Source of the DNA: Bacillota bacterium
Lineage (GTDB): Bacteria > Bacillota > Clostridia > Tissierellales > Sedimentibacteraceae
Assembly: GCA_023425285.1 (NCBI GenBank)
Contig: JAFACY010000298.1
Location: 1-39,265 of the forward strand
Direction: 5' to 3'
Length of the DNA stretch: 39,265 nucleotides
This document shows positions 29,281 through 39,180 of this stretch, in pieces. Below the pieces are notes generated by a model that was not told the origin of the DNA, made no database searches, and saw nothing but the letters and a program-made list of their open reading frames with translations. Every line of letters begins with the position of its first letter. The stretch's first letter is position 1. The position numbers and the translations under genes were made by a program.

Positions 29281-32097
29281 TTACTCATCATTACTTTCTT
29301 CCACGACGTTATTTTCAGTATTTATACTTGCTCCATTGGTCAATATATTCAACTGCTCTAATATGCTTTCTAATTTTTTCAGATTTTCGCCATATGAAGA
29401 CCAGTCACCATTTTGTGACGCTTCATTTGCTCTGTTAAATACAATATTTGCCTGATTAATCAATTCATTGATACTTGTGTCATCATATTCATCACTTGGC
29501 GGTACAGGTCTTGACGGTTCCTTACTTACTCCAAAAATTCTTTCTATAGCCATATCAAGCGTTGGCTCCATGACTATTTTGTCACCGAATGAAACAACAA
29601 CCATTTTCATTTCCGGGAAATTGCTTTCTGTATCAGATTTTAAGTAAATTGGCTCAACATAAAGCAGCGAATCTTCTATGGGAACAACCAAAGTATTTCC
29701 TCTTAAAACCGTAGACCCCATCTGACTCCACAATGTAAGCTGTGACGAAATAACCGTGTCCTGGTCAATTTTTGTTTCTATCATATTCGAACCCGGTATT
29801 GTCTTTGTTTTTGGAAACTCATACAATACCAGTTCTCCATATTTATCTTTATCGTTTCTTGCCACCAATAAAGAAATCATATTATCTTTATTTTGAGGTG
29901 TGTATTGTGTAGTAAGCAGAAATTCCACATTTTCCTCGTCAGGAAGCTTAAACATTACATAGCTTGAGCCAACCGGCTCCTCGCCGTTACTCATATATTT
30001 TTCATTTGCTATATCCCAATAGTCCTCTCTTCCGAAAAAAACAGTGGGATTTTCGATGTGATACAATCTGTACATATCCGATTGTACATCAAAGTATATC
30101 TGAGAATATCTTATGTGATCCCTTAAGCCCTCGGGCATTTCACTCATTGGCTTCAATAAATCAGTGAATATTTTATTGTACGTCTTTATTATTGGGTCCG
30201 TTTCATCCGCTATATAAAAATCGGTTGAACCGTCATATGCATCTATTACAACCTTTACCGAATTTCTTAAATAATTTACATTCCATCCTTGTATCAGCTT
30301 ATCTGTAGGCTGTGAATAAGGATATCTGTCGCTTACCGTAAATCCTTCTATAATCCAGTATAATTTGCCGTCGTCCTGATTGATAACTATGTACGCATCC
30401 GGATCATAATATATGAACGGTGCTATTTCCTTAACTCTTTGTAAAATATTTCTGTTTATCAATATTTTACTGTCAGAATCAATATTGTTGGAAATCAACA
30501 CTCTGTAGCTTCCCTTTCTTATGCTGAACAATATACGGTTGACCAAGGAAAGTCTGATTCCCGCATCTCCTTCATACAATGTTTCAACGTTGTTTGATCC
30601 CGAAGGATAATCAAATTCTTTTTCATCTGTATTTACTATTACATATTCGCTTGCTCTTTCTCCGAAATATATTTCGGGTCTGTTAACTACAATATTCGTA
30701 TTTGTGGTCGGAGGTATATTTTTAACCAGCATTTCCGGCTGTCCCTGAGGAGTAACCTCATTAACCTGTGAAACGGTTATACCATAACCATGTGTATATT
30801 TCAAATATTGATTGACCCACGTCCTTGCCTGTTCATTTAACCTGTTCTGATCAAGTTCTCTGGCAGACAAAAAAACCTGTTTATAAACTCCGTCTATATA
30901 ATACCTGTCTACGTCAACATCATTGAATACATAGTAGGGTCTTATACCTTGCAGCTGATTGTAAACCTGAATCAGGGGCTCCTGATCGTTAATTCTTATA
31001 TTATCAATAACCTCCTGGTTATTTTCTATGTCATCTATGGTCAAACTATCATTTGCAGGAAAATCTATCATTTTTACATCATGTAAATCATAGGCATTCT
31101 GAGTATATTTGATGCTGTACTCCATGTATTTTGTTTCTTTAGAAAGCTGGTCCGGCTCCACAACAAAATTTTCAACCAGTCCTCCTAACCCGGTTCCTAT
31201 TATTGAAATTACTATCAACACAGCAGGAACCGTCAATGCATTCCTGAGATTTCTTTTTCTTGCACCCATAAAAAATGTAACCGCAGACACAAAGCAGCCT
31301 ATTCCCACTATCCTGTAAATATTAAGTGTAATATTTATATCAGTAAATCCGGCTCCGAAAACTCTTCCCACCTGAGAATATAATAATTCATATCTTCCGA
31401 GTAAAATTCTGATACCTAAAAATATAAATACAAATACGCCGATAAAGGATAATTGATTTATTATTTTTTCGGCAAATTTTTTATTTAATATTGAACTTAA
31501 ATCTAATTGATAGGGGTTAAATCTCATTTCCTGAAATTGACCTGACACATTTTTTATACTGTCCTTAGCAGATAAATAACCGTAAAAAAGGACTGTTACA
31601 ACAATTAACATAAATAAGATATTTATTATGTATCCGATGATTGTATTAATTAAAGGCAGTTTAAATATGTAAAAGCTTAAATCATTATTGAAAACAGGAT
31701 CCAATATATTGAAGTTTTCACCATTATAAAACTGTAATATTTCAAACCACATTGTAGAAACCACATTAAAAGTAAATAAAAGACTCACTATAATTGAAAT
31801 TATTTTTATCCACAAATTAATCTTTTTGTTTCTGGATACATCTACAACTTCTATTTCTGAGTCATATTTCTTTTTTAATTTTCTTATAAATATATATAAC
31901 AAGCTCCATGTAACAATAAAGACCGGTATAGTTAAAACTATCTGAGCTTTTAATTTAGTCAGGAAGGTTTCTGTAAACCCAACTTCCTTAAACCACAAAA
32001 AATCTGTAACAAATTTCACCGTACTTCCAAAAAAATTAATAATTAAAAACAATACAATAATTAATCCTATTGTAAAAAATCTTCCTCTTTTTTTCAT
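29281..32097 (-). CDS. UPF0182 family large membrane protein
   Basis: A 938-residue protein with seven N-terminal membrane helices (within about 1-310) followed by a very large extracytoplasmic domain of ~580 residues and an acidic, Asn/Ser-rich C-terminal tail. Conserved family stretches include DFLWFKEVGF near the N-terminus, YTHGYGITVSQVNEVTPQGQP and GQMGSTVLRGNTLVVPI-like segments. UPF0182 occurs in Clostridia, Actinobacteria and cyanobacteria and has no established function. GGGAGG precedes the ATG. It follows the sigma factor gene after a 94-base structured spacer, so it may be part of the sigma factor's regulon or just the same operon. Confidence 0.92.
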   Translation of the reverse strand: MKKRGRFFTIGLIIVLFLIINFFGSTVKFVTDFLWFKEVGFTETFLTKLKAQIVLTIPVFIVTWSLLYIFIRKLKKKYDSEIEVVDVSRNKKINLWIKIISIIVSLLFTFNVVSTMWFEILQFYNGENFNILDPVFNNDLSFYIFKLPLINTIIGYIINILFMLIVVTVLFYGYLSAKDSIKNVSGQFQEMRFNPYQLDLSSILNKKFAEKIINQLSFIGVFVFIFLGIRILLGRYELLYSQVGRVFGAGFTDINITLNIYRIVGIGCFVSAVTFFMGARKRNLRNALTVPAVLIVISIIGTGLGGLVENFVVEPDQLSKETKYMEYSIKYTQNAYDLHDVKMIDFPANDSLTIDDIENNQEVIDNIRINDQEPLIQVYNQLQGIRPYYVFNDVDVDRYYIDGVYKQVFLSARELDQNRLNEQARTWVNQYLKYTHGYGITVSQVNEVTPQGQPEMLVKNIPPTTNTNIVVNRPEIYFGERASEYVIVNTDEKEFDYPSGSNNVETLYEGDAGIRLSLVNRILFSIRKGSYRVLISNNIDSDSKILINRNILQRVKEIAPFIYYDPDAYIVINQDDGKLYWIIEGFTVSDRYPYSQPTDKLIQGWNVNYLRNSVKVVIDAYDGSTDFYIADETDPIIKTYNKIFTDLLKPMSEMPEGLRDHIRYSQIYFDVQSDMYRLYHIENPTVFFGREDYWDIANEKYMSNGEEPVGSSYVMFKLPDEENVEFLLTTQYTPQNKDNMISLLVARNDKDKYGELVLYEFPKTKTIPGSNMIETKIDQDTVISSQLTLWSQMGSTVLRGNTLVVPIEDSLLYVEPIYLKSDTESNFPEMKMVVVSFGDKIVMEPTLDMAIERIFGVSKEPSRPVPPSDEYDDTSINELINQANIVFNRANEASQNGDWSSYGENLKKLESILEQLNILTNGASINTENNVVEESNDE

Positions 32098-32127
32098 AAA
32101 ACCTCCCTCTCTAACAATAGGTGATCA

Positions 32128-32189
32128 ATGGAATAACAATAGGTTTCGCCAAAGGCACAATAATAATTGTTGTGCTATTGTTCATCCAT
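32128..32189 (-). other. Branched hairpin region between the sigma factor and UPF0182 genes
   Basis: Outer arms 32128-32142 and 32175-32189 pair at 13 of 15 positions, and an inner hairpin lies at 32155-32175 (GCACAA with TTGTGC). The 9-mer AACAATAGG occurs twice (32113-32121 and 32135-32143). No T run follows, so this is likely an RNA processing or leader structure. Confidence 0.5.
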
Positions 32190-32191
32190 CG

Positions 32192-32953
32192 TTATTTATT
32201 CAGTTCCATCCTTAACTTTTCCAAAGATTTCTTTTCTATTCTTGATACCGTCATCTGAGAGATATTTAATTCTTTTGCTATTTCACTTTGAGTTTTATTG
32301 AGATAAAATCTTTTAACTATAATTTCTTTTTCCAATTCATTCAATTTTTCCATGGATTTTTTTATAAAATCCTCATTTTCAATAATGGCAAAATGCTTGT
32401 CATCCTGTCCCATAACATCCATCAATGTAAGATCGCTGTCATCAGAGGAACTGTCAAATTTTTCATCAAGGGATTGGGAATTAAACATTTTACCTGCTTC
32501 AAATGCTTCTAAAACTTCTTCTTCCGTACTGTCTATGTATTCGGCAATTTCCTTGATAGTTGGTGCTCTGTTTAATTCAATGCTCAATATATTGCTGTAA
32601 TCATTGACCTTTTTAGATATTTCCTGAATTTTTCTCGGCACCTTAATAGACCATCCCTTATCTCTGAAATATTTTTTTATTTCACCTAAGATGGTTGGTG
32701 TTGCAAAACTTGTAAATTCAAACCCTTTTGTTATATCAAATCTTTCAATAGCGTAAATTAATCCCATGCAGGCTATTTGAAATATATCATCATGCTCAAT
32801 ACCCTTATTGTTATATTTACGGGAAATTATTTCTGCCATGTATTTATATTTTTCAAATATCTGGTTTCTTACTTCAATATCTCTCGTTTCATGATATAAC
32901 AAAAATAAATCCTGGTTTTTAATAGTCTTAGTGTTTTGGATTGCTTCTCCCAT
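32192..32953 (-). CDS. Alternative sigma factor, SigB/SigF type
   Basis: A 253-residue sigma-70 group 3 factor. Region 2 contains DDIFQIACMGLIYAIERFD and KGFEFTSFATPTILGEIKKY; region 3 has KVPRKIQEISKKV; region 4 has the helix-turn-helix KTQSEIAKELNISQMTVSRI (about 222-241). It follows rsbV- and rsbW-like genes, the order used by both sigB and spoIIA operons, so it could be the general stress factor or a SigF relative. The absence of sporulation neighbours on this side and the degenerate anti-sigma partner favour a SigB-like role, without proof. The ribosome binding site is weak (AGG at long spacing). Confidence 0.88.
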   Translation of the reverse strand: MGEAIQNTKTIKNQDLFLLYHETRDIEVRNQIFEKYKYMAEIISRKYNNKGIEHDDIFQIACMGLIYAIERFDITKGFEFTSFATPTILGEIKKYFRDKGWSIKVPRKIQEISKKVNDYSNILSIELNRAPTIKEIAEYIDSTEEEVLEAFEAGKMFNSQSLDEKFDSSSDDSDLTLMDVMGQDDKHFAIIENEDFIKKSMEKLNELEKEIIVKRFYLNKTQSEIAKELNISQMTVSRIEKKSLEKLRMELNK

Positions 32954-32974
32954 ATTATCAACGCCTACTCAAAA

Positions 32975-33337
32975 TTATTTAATACATTTTTCAAAAGTAA
33001 CTTTTTTATTTTTCAGATCAAAATTATAGCTATCAGACAAGCTCTCAATAATCATGATACTCATGTCACCTAAGCTCTCTTCATTAATAACGCCTTCATT
33101 CAAATCAGTTACTTCAATTTTTATTTTATTTTCACTGATTTCATAGACCATATCCAACGGTTCAGTCACTTGTTCAATGTTGTTTATAAAAAACGTGCAT
33201 GTTTCGGAAATTATTACTTTAATATCCTCAATATCATCAACATTAAAGCCTTTTAAATTGGACACTGCTGATGTGGTTAATCTTATTGTACTCATATACT
33301 CGGATTTTTTCGGAATTTTCAAATAAATATTATCCAT
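32975..33337 (-). CDS. RsbW/SpoIIAB-like anti-sigma factor, degenerate ATP site
   Basis: A 120-residue GHKL-fold protein, shorter than RsbW (~160) or SpoIIAB (~146). The position and start TSAVSNLKGFNVDDIEDIKV match the family. In the N box the usual EACTN reads ETCTF (45-49), so the magnesium-binding Asn is lost; the G1 region keeps D78 but reads DLNEG; the G2 GLGL motif is LGDMS. Kinase activity is therefore doubtful. It may bind the sigma factor without phosphorylating RsbV. AGGAG, seven bases before the ATG; four bases after the rsbV stop. Confidence 0.82.
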   Translation of the reverse strand: MDNIYLKIPKKSEYMSTIRLTTSAVSNLKGFNVDDIEDIKVIISETCTFFINNIEQVTEPLDMVYEISENKIKIEVTDLNEGVINEESLGDMSIMIIESLSDSYNFDLKNKKVTFEKCIK

Positions 33338-33341
33338 TTTA

Positions 33342-33656
33342 TCACTCCTGAATATTGAATATTTTGTTTAATCCGGTAATATCAAATAGTTTATAGATAT
33401 TTGGTTTCAGATTAGTAATTTTGATATTCAGATTATTTTCCTTGAGCTTTTTATAAATTCCCATCAAAACACCAAGCCCGGTTGAATCAATGTAGTCCAA
33501 GCTGCTTCCGTCAATTAAAATGTCTGATTTTTTTTCATCAATCAATTCATAAATTTTGTTTTTAAGAGCCGGAGAAGTGTATATATCCACTTCTCCTATT
33601 GGCTGTATTTCTAATGTGTTATCTGAATTTACATCGTACCTGATTTCTAAAGACAT
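33342..33656 (-). CDS. RsbV/SpoIIAA-like anti-anti-sigma factor (STAS)
   Basis: 104 residues from the ATG at 33656, with GGAGG four bases upstream; the earlier GTG that overlaps this site is not used. The STAS domain has the phosphorylatable Ser58 in the motif YIDSTGLGVLMG and GEVDIYTSPALK (21-32). Members release the sigma factor by binding its anti-sigma partner. It begins 11 bases after gyrA, so it is probably read from the gyrase transcript. Confidence 0.92.
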   Translation of the reverse strand: MSLEIRYDVNSDNTLEIQPIGEVDIYTSPALKNKIYELIDEKKSDILIDGSSLDYIDSTGLGVLMGIYKKLKENNLNIKITNLKPNIYKLFDITGLNKIFNIQE

Positions 33657-33667
33657 AATTACCTCCA

Positions 33668-36124
33668 CTATTCTTCTTCAATTTCTAAATCTTCCTCTGA
33701 ATAAATTTTTGCAATTGAAGCAACCTTATCGTCATTATTCAATCTCATTGCAATGACTCCCTGAGTATCTCTACCCATTATTGAAATGCCTTTTGCGTGC
33801 ATTCTGATTATTGTGCCGTTGATACTTAAAAGCATTATGTCGTCATCCTTTTCAACTATCAATGAACCGACAATAGGTCCCGTCTTTTCATTAATGTTGT
33901 GAGCCTTCATACCTTTTCCGCCTCTGTTCTGGCATCTGTATTCAGATGAAACTGTTATTTTTCCATAACCATTTTCTGTTATTGTCAAAATATATTTATT
34001 TTCTTCACCTTCGCTAATTATGCTCATTGAAACAAGCTCATCTTCATCTGATGTTGTTATGGCCTTTACACCCATTGTGTTTCTTCCCATGTCTCTCACA
34101 TCATTTTCGCTGAATCTTATTCCCTTGCCATACTTTGTAACTATGAAGATGTCCTTGGTTCCGTCAGTCTTGTTTACACTGATGAGCTCATCATCATCAG
34201 CTATTTTGATTGCAACGAGACCGGTCTTTCTTGAGGTATCAAATTCATTGAGCTTAGTTTTCTTGATAATACCCTTCTTCGTTGCAAATATCAGGAATTC
34301 CTCATCATTGAAATCTCTGATAGGGATTATTGCCCTGATTTGCTCATTGGTATCAATTCCTATCAGGTTAATAGCTGCCGTACCTTTTGCCTGACGTCTT
34401 GCTTCCGGAACTTCATAAGCTTTAATTCTGTACATTTTACCCTTATTTGTCATGAACAGCAAATAATCATGAGTTGAGGTTATGAATAAATCCTTTACAA
34501 AATCCTCTTCTCTTGTGGTAAGAGCCGTTATACCCTTTCCGCCTCTGTTCTGAGCCTTGTAGGTATCCTCCGGCAGTCTCTTGATGTATCCGAAGTTTGT
34601 AAGAGTAATTGCAACATTTTCCTCTTCAATTAAATCCTCTACTCCGATTTCTCCTTCGTCTGCTATTATTTCAGTCCTTCGTTCGTCATAGAAGTTATTT
34701 TTTATATCCTTTAATTCATCTTTCACTATCTGATCAACCAGGTGTTGATTAGCAAGTATTTCCTTATATTTATTTATCATTCTGATTAATTCTTCATATT
34801 CTGCATCTAATTTTTCTCTTTCCAGACCCTGCAAACGTCTCAATCTCATATCTACGATTGCTCTCGCCTGAATTTCGGATAAATTGAATCTTTCCATCAA
34901 TTTCAGTTCAGCATCGTCATAGGAAGCTCTGATTATCCTGATGACCTCATCAATATTGTCTATGGCAATTCTCAAGCCTTCAACTATGTGAGCTCTCGCT
35001 TCAGCTTTGTTTAAATCATACTGAGTTCTTCTTACTATGATTTCTCTTTGATGCTCCACATAATAATGAATCATATCCTTCAGGTTTAAAACCTTCGGCT
35101 CATTATTAACCAAAGCAATCATGATAATACTGAAATTATCCTGTAATTGAGTATGTTTGTACAAATTGTTAAGTACAATATTAGGATTGTAATCTCTTTT
35201 GATTTCAATAACAATCCTCATACCTGTTCTGTCACTTTCATCTCTTAAGTCAGAAATTCCGTCTAATTTTTTATCCTTAACCAGCTCGGCAATTTTTTCA
35301 ATAACCCTTGCCTTATTTACCGCATAAGGGATTTCAGAAACAATTATTCTGCTTCTGTTGTTTTTCATTTCTTCTATTTCAACTTTTGACTTAACCTTTA
35401 CGAAGCCTCTGCCCGTAAGGTAAGCATTTTTTATATTATCTTTTCCTTCAATTATTGCACCTGTGGGGAAATCAGGTCCCTTTATATATTTCATCAATCC
35501 TAAAACGTCAATTTCAGGATCTTCTATATATGCAATTACACCGTTTATTACTTCTCCTATGTTGTGAGGAGGAATAGAACTTGCCATACCAACAGCAATA
35601 CCCTGTGAACCGTTAACAAGTAAATTCGGAAAACGGGCCGGAAGTACAACAGGTTCCTTTAAGGTTTCATCAAAATTAGGTCTGAAATCTACAGTGTCCT
35701 TATTGAAATCTCTTAAAAGCTCCATCGTCATTTTAGACATACGAGCTTCCGTATAACGCATTGCCGCCGCCTGGTCACCGTCCACCGAACCGAAGTTTCC
35801 GTGGCCGTCAATCAACTGATATCTCATTGAAAAGCTTTGGGCCAATCTTACCATTGCATCATACACAGCAGTATCTCCGTGAGGATGGTACTTACCTAAA
35901 ACGTCTCCGACAATACGCGCACTTTTTTTATGTGGCTTATCCGGAGTTAATCCAAGCTCGTTTGCCGAATAAAGAATTCTTCTGTGAACAGGCTTCAAGC
36001 CGTCTCTTACATCCGGCAGCGCTCTTGATACTATAACCGTCATAGCATAATCCAAATAGGATTTTCTCATTTCATCGGTTATATTAGTATCTATAATTTG
36101 ACTTTTGTTTTCATTTTCGCTCAT
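33668..36124 (-). CDS. gyrA: DNA gyrase subunit A
   Basis: An 818-residue type IIA topoisomerase A subunit. The DNA-cleaving Tyr124 is in AAMRYTEARM. The quinolone region reads HPHGDTAVYD: Thr85 occupies the Ser83 (E. coli) position, Asp89 the Asp87 position, so no classical resistance change is apparent. The C-terminal beta-pinwheel carries GyrA-box-like QNRGGKG twice (about 534 and 743), with Asn replacing the second Arg of the QRRGGKG consensus. GAGG lies six bases before the ATG, 12 bases after gyrB. Together with GyrB it introduces negative supercoils. Confidence 0.98.
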   Translation of the reverse strand: MSENENKSQIIDTNITDEMRKSYLDYAMTVIVSRALPDVRDGLKPVHRRILYSANELGLTPDKPHKKSARIVGDVLGKYHPHGDTAVYDAMVRLAQSFSMRYQLIDGHGNFGSVDGDQAAAMRYTEARMSKMTMELLRDFNKDTVDFRPNFDETLKEPVVLPARFPNLLVNGSQGIAVGMASSIPPHNIGEVINGVIAYIEDPEIDVLGLMKYIKGPDFPTGAIIEGKDNIKNAYLTGRGFVKVKSKVEIEEMKNNRSRIIVSEIPYAVNKARVIEKIAELVKDKKLDGISDLRDESDRTGMRIVIEIKRDYNPNIVLNNLYKHTQLQDNFSIIMIALVNNEPKVLNLKDMIHYYVEHQREIIVRRTQYDLNKAEARAHIVEGLRIAIDNIDEVIRIIRASYDDAELKLMERFNLSEIQARAIVDMRLRRLQGLEREKLDAEYEELIRMINKYKEILANQHLVDQIVKDELKDIKNNFYDERRTEIIADEGEIGVEDLIEEENVAITLTNFGYIKRLPEDTYKAQNRGGKGITALTTREEDFVKDLFITSTHDYLLFMTNKGKMYRIKAYEVPEARRQAKGTAAINLIGIDTNEQIRAIIPIRDFNDEEFLIFATKKGIIKKTKLNEFDTSRKTGLVAIKIADDDELISVNKTDGTKDIFIVTKYGKGIRFSENDVRDMGRNTMGVKAITTSDEDELVSMSIISEGEENKYILTITENGYGKITVSSEYRCQNRGGKGMKAHNINEKTGPIVGSLIVEKDDDIMLLSINGTIIRMHAKGISIMGRDTQGVIAMRLNNDDKVASIAKIYSEEDLEIEEE

Positions 36125-36136
36125 TTATAACCTCGT

Positions 36137-38047
36137 CTATATATCTAAATTCTTAACATATCTTGCATTTTCTTCAATAAATTCTCTTCGCGGAGCAACC
36201 TTGTCTCCCATGAGCATATTGAATGTTTCATCTGCAGACATGGCATCATCTTCATTTATTCTTAAAAGAATTCTTGTTTCGGGATTCATGGTTGTTTCCC
36301 ACAACTGCTCAGGATCCATCTCACCTAGACCTTTGTATCTTTGAATTTCAACCTTGTTGTCTCTTCCTATCTCTTCCAAAACCTTGTTCAATTCCGGATC
36401 ACTGTATACATATTGCTCAAATTTACCTTTTTTTACTCTATACAAAGGAGGTTGAGCAGCATAAACATGACCGCCCGTAATCAAATCCTTCATGTATCTG
36501 TAAAAGAATGTCAGCAGTAGTGTCCTTATATGAGCACCGTCAACGTCGGCATCCGTCATTATTATGATTTTATCATATCTCAGTCTTGATATGTCAAAAT
36601 CTTCTCCTATACCTGTGCCGAATGCTGTAATCATATTTTTTATTTCTTCAGAATTTAATATTTTATCAATTCTTGATTTCTCAACGTTTAATATTTTTCC
36701 TCTCAACGGAAGAATGGCCTGAAACTTTCTGTCTCTGCCTTCCTTAGCCGAACCTCCCGCAGAGTTACCCTCAACTATGCATATTTCACAAAGCTTAGGG
36801 TCCTTTTCAGAGCAGTCAGCTAATTTTCCCGGTAGAGCCATGCTATCCAAAGCACCTTTTCTTCTGGCTAAATCTCTTGCCTTTCTCGCGGCCTCTCTCG
36901 CTCTTGCAGATCTCAGGGATTTTTCTACTATCAGCTTTGCTGTTTTCGGGTTTTCTTCACAATAATTACTTAATGCTTCTCCCGTAATATTGTCTACAAT
37001 ACCCCTTACTTCACTATTGCCTAATTTAGTCTTCGTCTGACCCTCAAACTGGGGATTAGGTATTTTTATAGATAAAATTGCGGTTATACCTTCTCTTATA
37101 TCTTCTCCCGTTATCTGGACATCATTTTCTTTTAAAAGATTGCATTTCTTGGCATAATCATTAATAACGCGGGTAAGTGCAGTTTTAAATCCTACTAAAT
37201 GGCTGCCTCCCTCTATTGTGTTAATATTATTTACGAAGGAAAAAATATTTTCATTGTAGGAATCAGTATACTGCAATGATAATTCAACTATTACCTTTTC
37301 TTTTTTACCTTCAATATACACGATATCACCGTGAAGGGTATCCTTCTTACTGTTTAAATATTCAACAAATTGCTTTATTCCACCCTCAAAATGAAACTCG
37401 TCCTTAATATTGTTTCTTTTGTCTTCAAGAGTTATTTTTATGCCCTTATTTAAAAAAGCAAGCTCTCTCATACGATGTTTCAATATTGTATAATTAAAAT
37501 CAATATTTTCAAATATAGTTGAATCAGGTAAAAATGTTATGGTTGTACCGCTGTGTTTTGTTTCTCCTACATATTCAACCTCTGTTTTTGCAACTCCTCT
37601 TTCAAATGACTGCTTGTAGGTCTTACCGTTCCAGTTAACCTTTGCCGTTAAAAAATCAGATAAAGCATTAACACACGAAACACCTACTCCGTGAAGTCCT
37701 CCCGATACCTTATAAGCATCATTATTGAATTTTCCTCCTGCATGTAGGACGGTCAATACTGTTTCCAATGTAGATTTGCCGGTTTTATTATTTTTTTCTA
37801 TAGGAATTCCCCTGCCGTTATCTACAACCTCTATAGAATTATCTTCATTAATCGTAACATTGATTGTGTCACAGTAGCCGGCCAACGCCTCATCTATACT
37901 GTTGTCCACAACCTCATAAACTAATTGGTGCAATCCTCTTTCTCCTGTAGAACCGATATACATACCGGGTCTTTTTCTTACAGGCTCCAGACCTTCCAGA
38001 ACCTGTATCTGTTCAGCACCATAATGATTATTTTTATTATCCGCCAT
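36137..38047 (-). CDS. gyrB: DNA gyrase subunit B
   Basis: A 636-residue gyrase ATPase subunit. The N-terminal GHKL domain shows RKRPGMYIG, the N box VVDNSIDEALAG and DNGRGIP; the TOPRIM domain shows EGNSAGGSAKEGRDRKFQAI and the acidic DADVDGAHIR; the C-terminal part has QRYKGLGEMD. Length is typical for a Gram-positive GyrB. It lies 11 bases after recF and 12 before gyrA in the classic origin-proximal order. AGGAG precedes the ATG. Confidence 0.98.
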   Translation of the reverse strand: MADNKNNHYGAEQIQVLEGLEPVRKRPGMYIGSTGERGLHQLVYEVVDNSIDEALAGYCDTINVTINEDNSIEVVDNGRGIPIEKNNKTGKSTLETVLTVLHAGGKFNNDAYKVSGGLHGVGVSCVNALSDFLTAKVNWNGKTYKQSFERGVAKTEVEYVGETKHSGTTITFLPDSTIFENIDFNYTILKHRMRELAFLNKGIKITLEDKRNNIKDEFHFEGGIKQFVEYLNSKKDTLHGDIVYIEGKKEKVIVELSLQYTDSYNENIFSFVNNINTIEGGSHLVGFKTALTRVINDYAKKCNLLKENDVQITGEDIREGITAILSIKIPNPQFEGQTKTKLGNSEVRGIVDNITGEALSNYCEENPKTAKLIVEKSLRSARAREAARKARDLARRKGALDSMALPGKLADCSEKDPKLCEICIVEGNSAGGSAKEGRDRKFQAILPLRGKILNVEKSRIDKILNSEEIKNMITAFGTGIGEDFDISRLRYDKIIIMTDADVDGAHIRTLLLTFFYRYMKDLITGGHVYAAQPPLYRVKKGKFEQYVYSDPELNKVLEEIGRDNKVEIQRYKGLGEMDPEQLWETTMNPETRILLRINEDDAMSADETFNMLMGDKVAPRREFIEENARYVKNLDI

Positions 38048-38058
38048 TTATTTCTCCT

Positions 38059-39180
38059 CTAATTTGTAATGTTGCCTATTTTTCCTTCGTTTATAAAAAA
38101 CTTTTTCTTATTGTAATCCTTTGTCAATATATTTAAATCATGGTCATCCGTTGTAGTAATAACAGTCTGAATACCCTGGATATATTTTATAAGATAACCC
38201 TTTCTCTTATTGTCAAGCTCTGACAATACATCATCCAAAAGCAATATGGGATATTCACCTGTTTCTTCTTTTATTATTTCAATTTCTGCAAGCTTTATTG
38301 CCAGTACGGCTGATCTTTGCTGACCCTGTGATCCGAAATATTTACTTTCTTTATTGTTTATTTTAAATATTATGTCGTCCTTATGAGGACCGTATAATGT
38401 AGTCTTGTATTGAATTTCATTGTTTAAATTGGATTTTATTTTTTCATTGAAATATTTTTTTGTTTCATTTTTATCAATATTACTTACATCGGCTGCATTG
38501 CAGTGATAATTTATATCAAAGCTTTCTTTTTTTCCGGAAATGTCTTCATAAATATCTACAGCATATTTTTTTAATTTATTTATGTAATCATTTCTGTAAA
38601 ATATTATTTCGGTACCTATGTTAATCAGATAATCATTCCAAATATTAATAATATCTTTATTATCAGACTTTGTACAGTAGTTTTTTAAAATCATATTTCT
38701 TTCAGCACAAATTTTCTTGTAATTACTGAGAAGATATTTATATTTTGGTTTTATCTGAGACAATGAAATATTCATAAGCTTACGTCTTTCAACGGGACCC
38801 CCTTTAATAATTTTCATATCATCGGGAGTAAAAATAACATTGTTTAAAATCCCTATCATTTCAGATGTCTTATCTAACTTAACACCGTTTATTGATACTG
38901 TCTTCCTCTTGTTTTTTTCAAGAAGCAATTCAATTTTAGTGTCATAGTTATTTCTGTTTAACAATATTTCTATAATGCTTTTATTTTCACAAAAATTTAT
39001 AAGCTCATTTTCACTGTTCAATCGGAACGTCCTGCCTATTGAAGCAAGATAAACAGATTCCATTAAATTTGTTTTACCCTGACCATTGTCTCCGACAAAT
39101 ATATTTAAGGAATCATTCAATTCAATTGTTGCTTCTTTAAAATTTCTGTAATTTTTTATTTTTATATTTTTGACTATCAT
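38059..39180 (-). CDS. recF: DNA replication and repair protein RecF
   Basis: A 373-residue SMC-like ATPase that loads RecA at gaps with RecO and RecR. Walker A GDNGQGKT is at 30-37, the signature SQGQQRS near 302 and Walker B LLLDDVLSELD near 325. The ATG overlaps the upstream yaaA stop codon by four bases (ATGA), so translation is coupled. Order yaaA-recF-gyrB-gyrA places dnaN and dnaA, hence oriC, beyond the right edge. Confidence 0.97.
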   Translation of the reverse strand: MIVKNIKIKNYRNFKEATIELNDSLNIFVGDNGQGKTNLMESVYLASIGRTFRLNSENELINFCENKSIIEILLNRNNYDTKIELLLEKNKRKTVSINGVKLDKTSEMIGILNNVIFTPDDMKIIKGGPVERRKLMNISLSQIKPKYKYLLSNYKKICAERNMILKNYCTKSDNKDIINIWNDYLINIGTEIIFYRNDYINKLKKYAVDIYEDISGKKESFDINYHCNAADVSNIDKNETKKYFNEKIKSNLNNEIQYKTTLYGPHKDDIIFKINNKESKYFGSQGQQRSAVLAIKLAEIEIIKEETGEYPILLLDDVLSELDNKRKGYLIKYIQGIQTVITTTDDHDLNILTKDYNKKKFFINEGKIGNITN

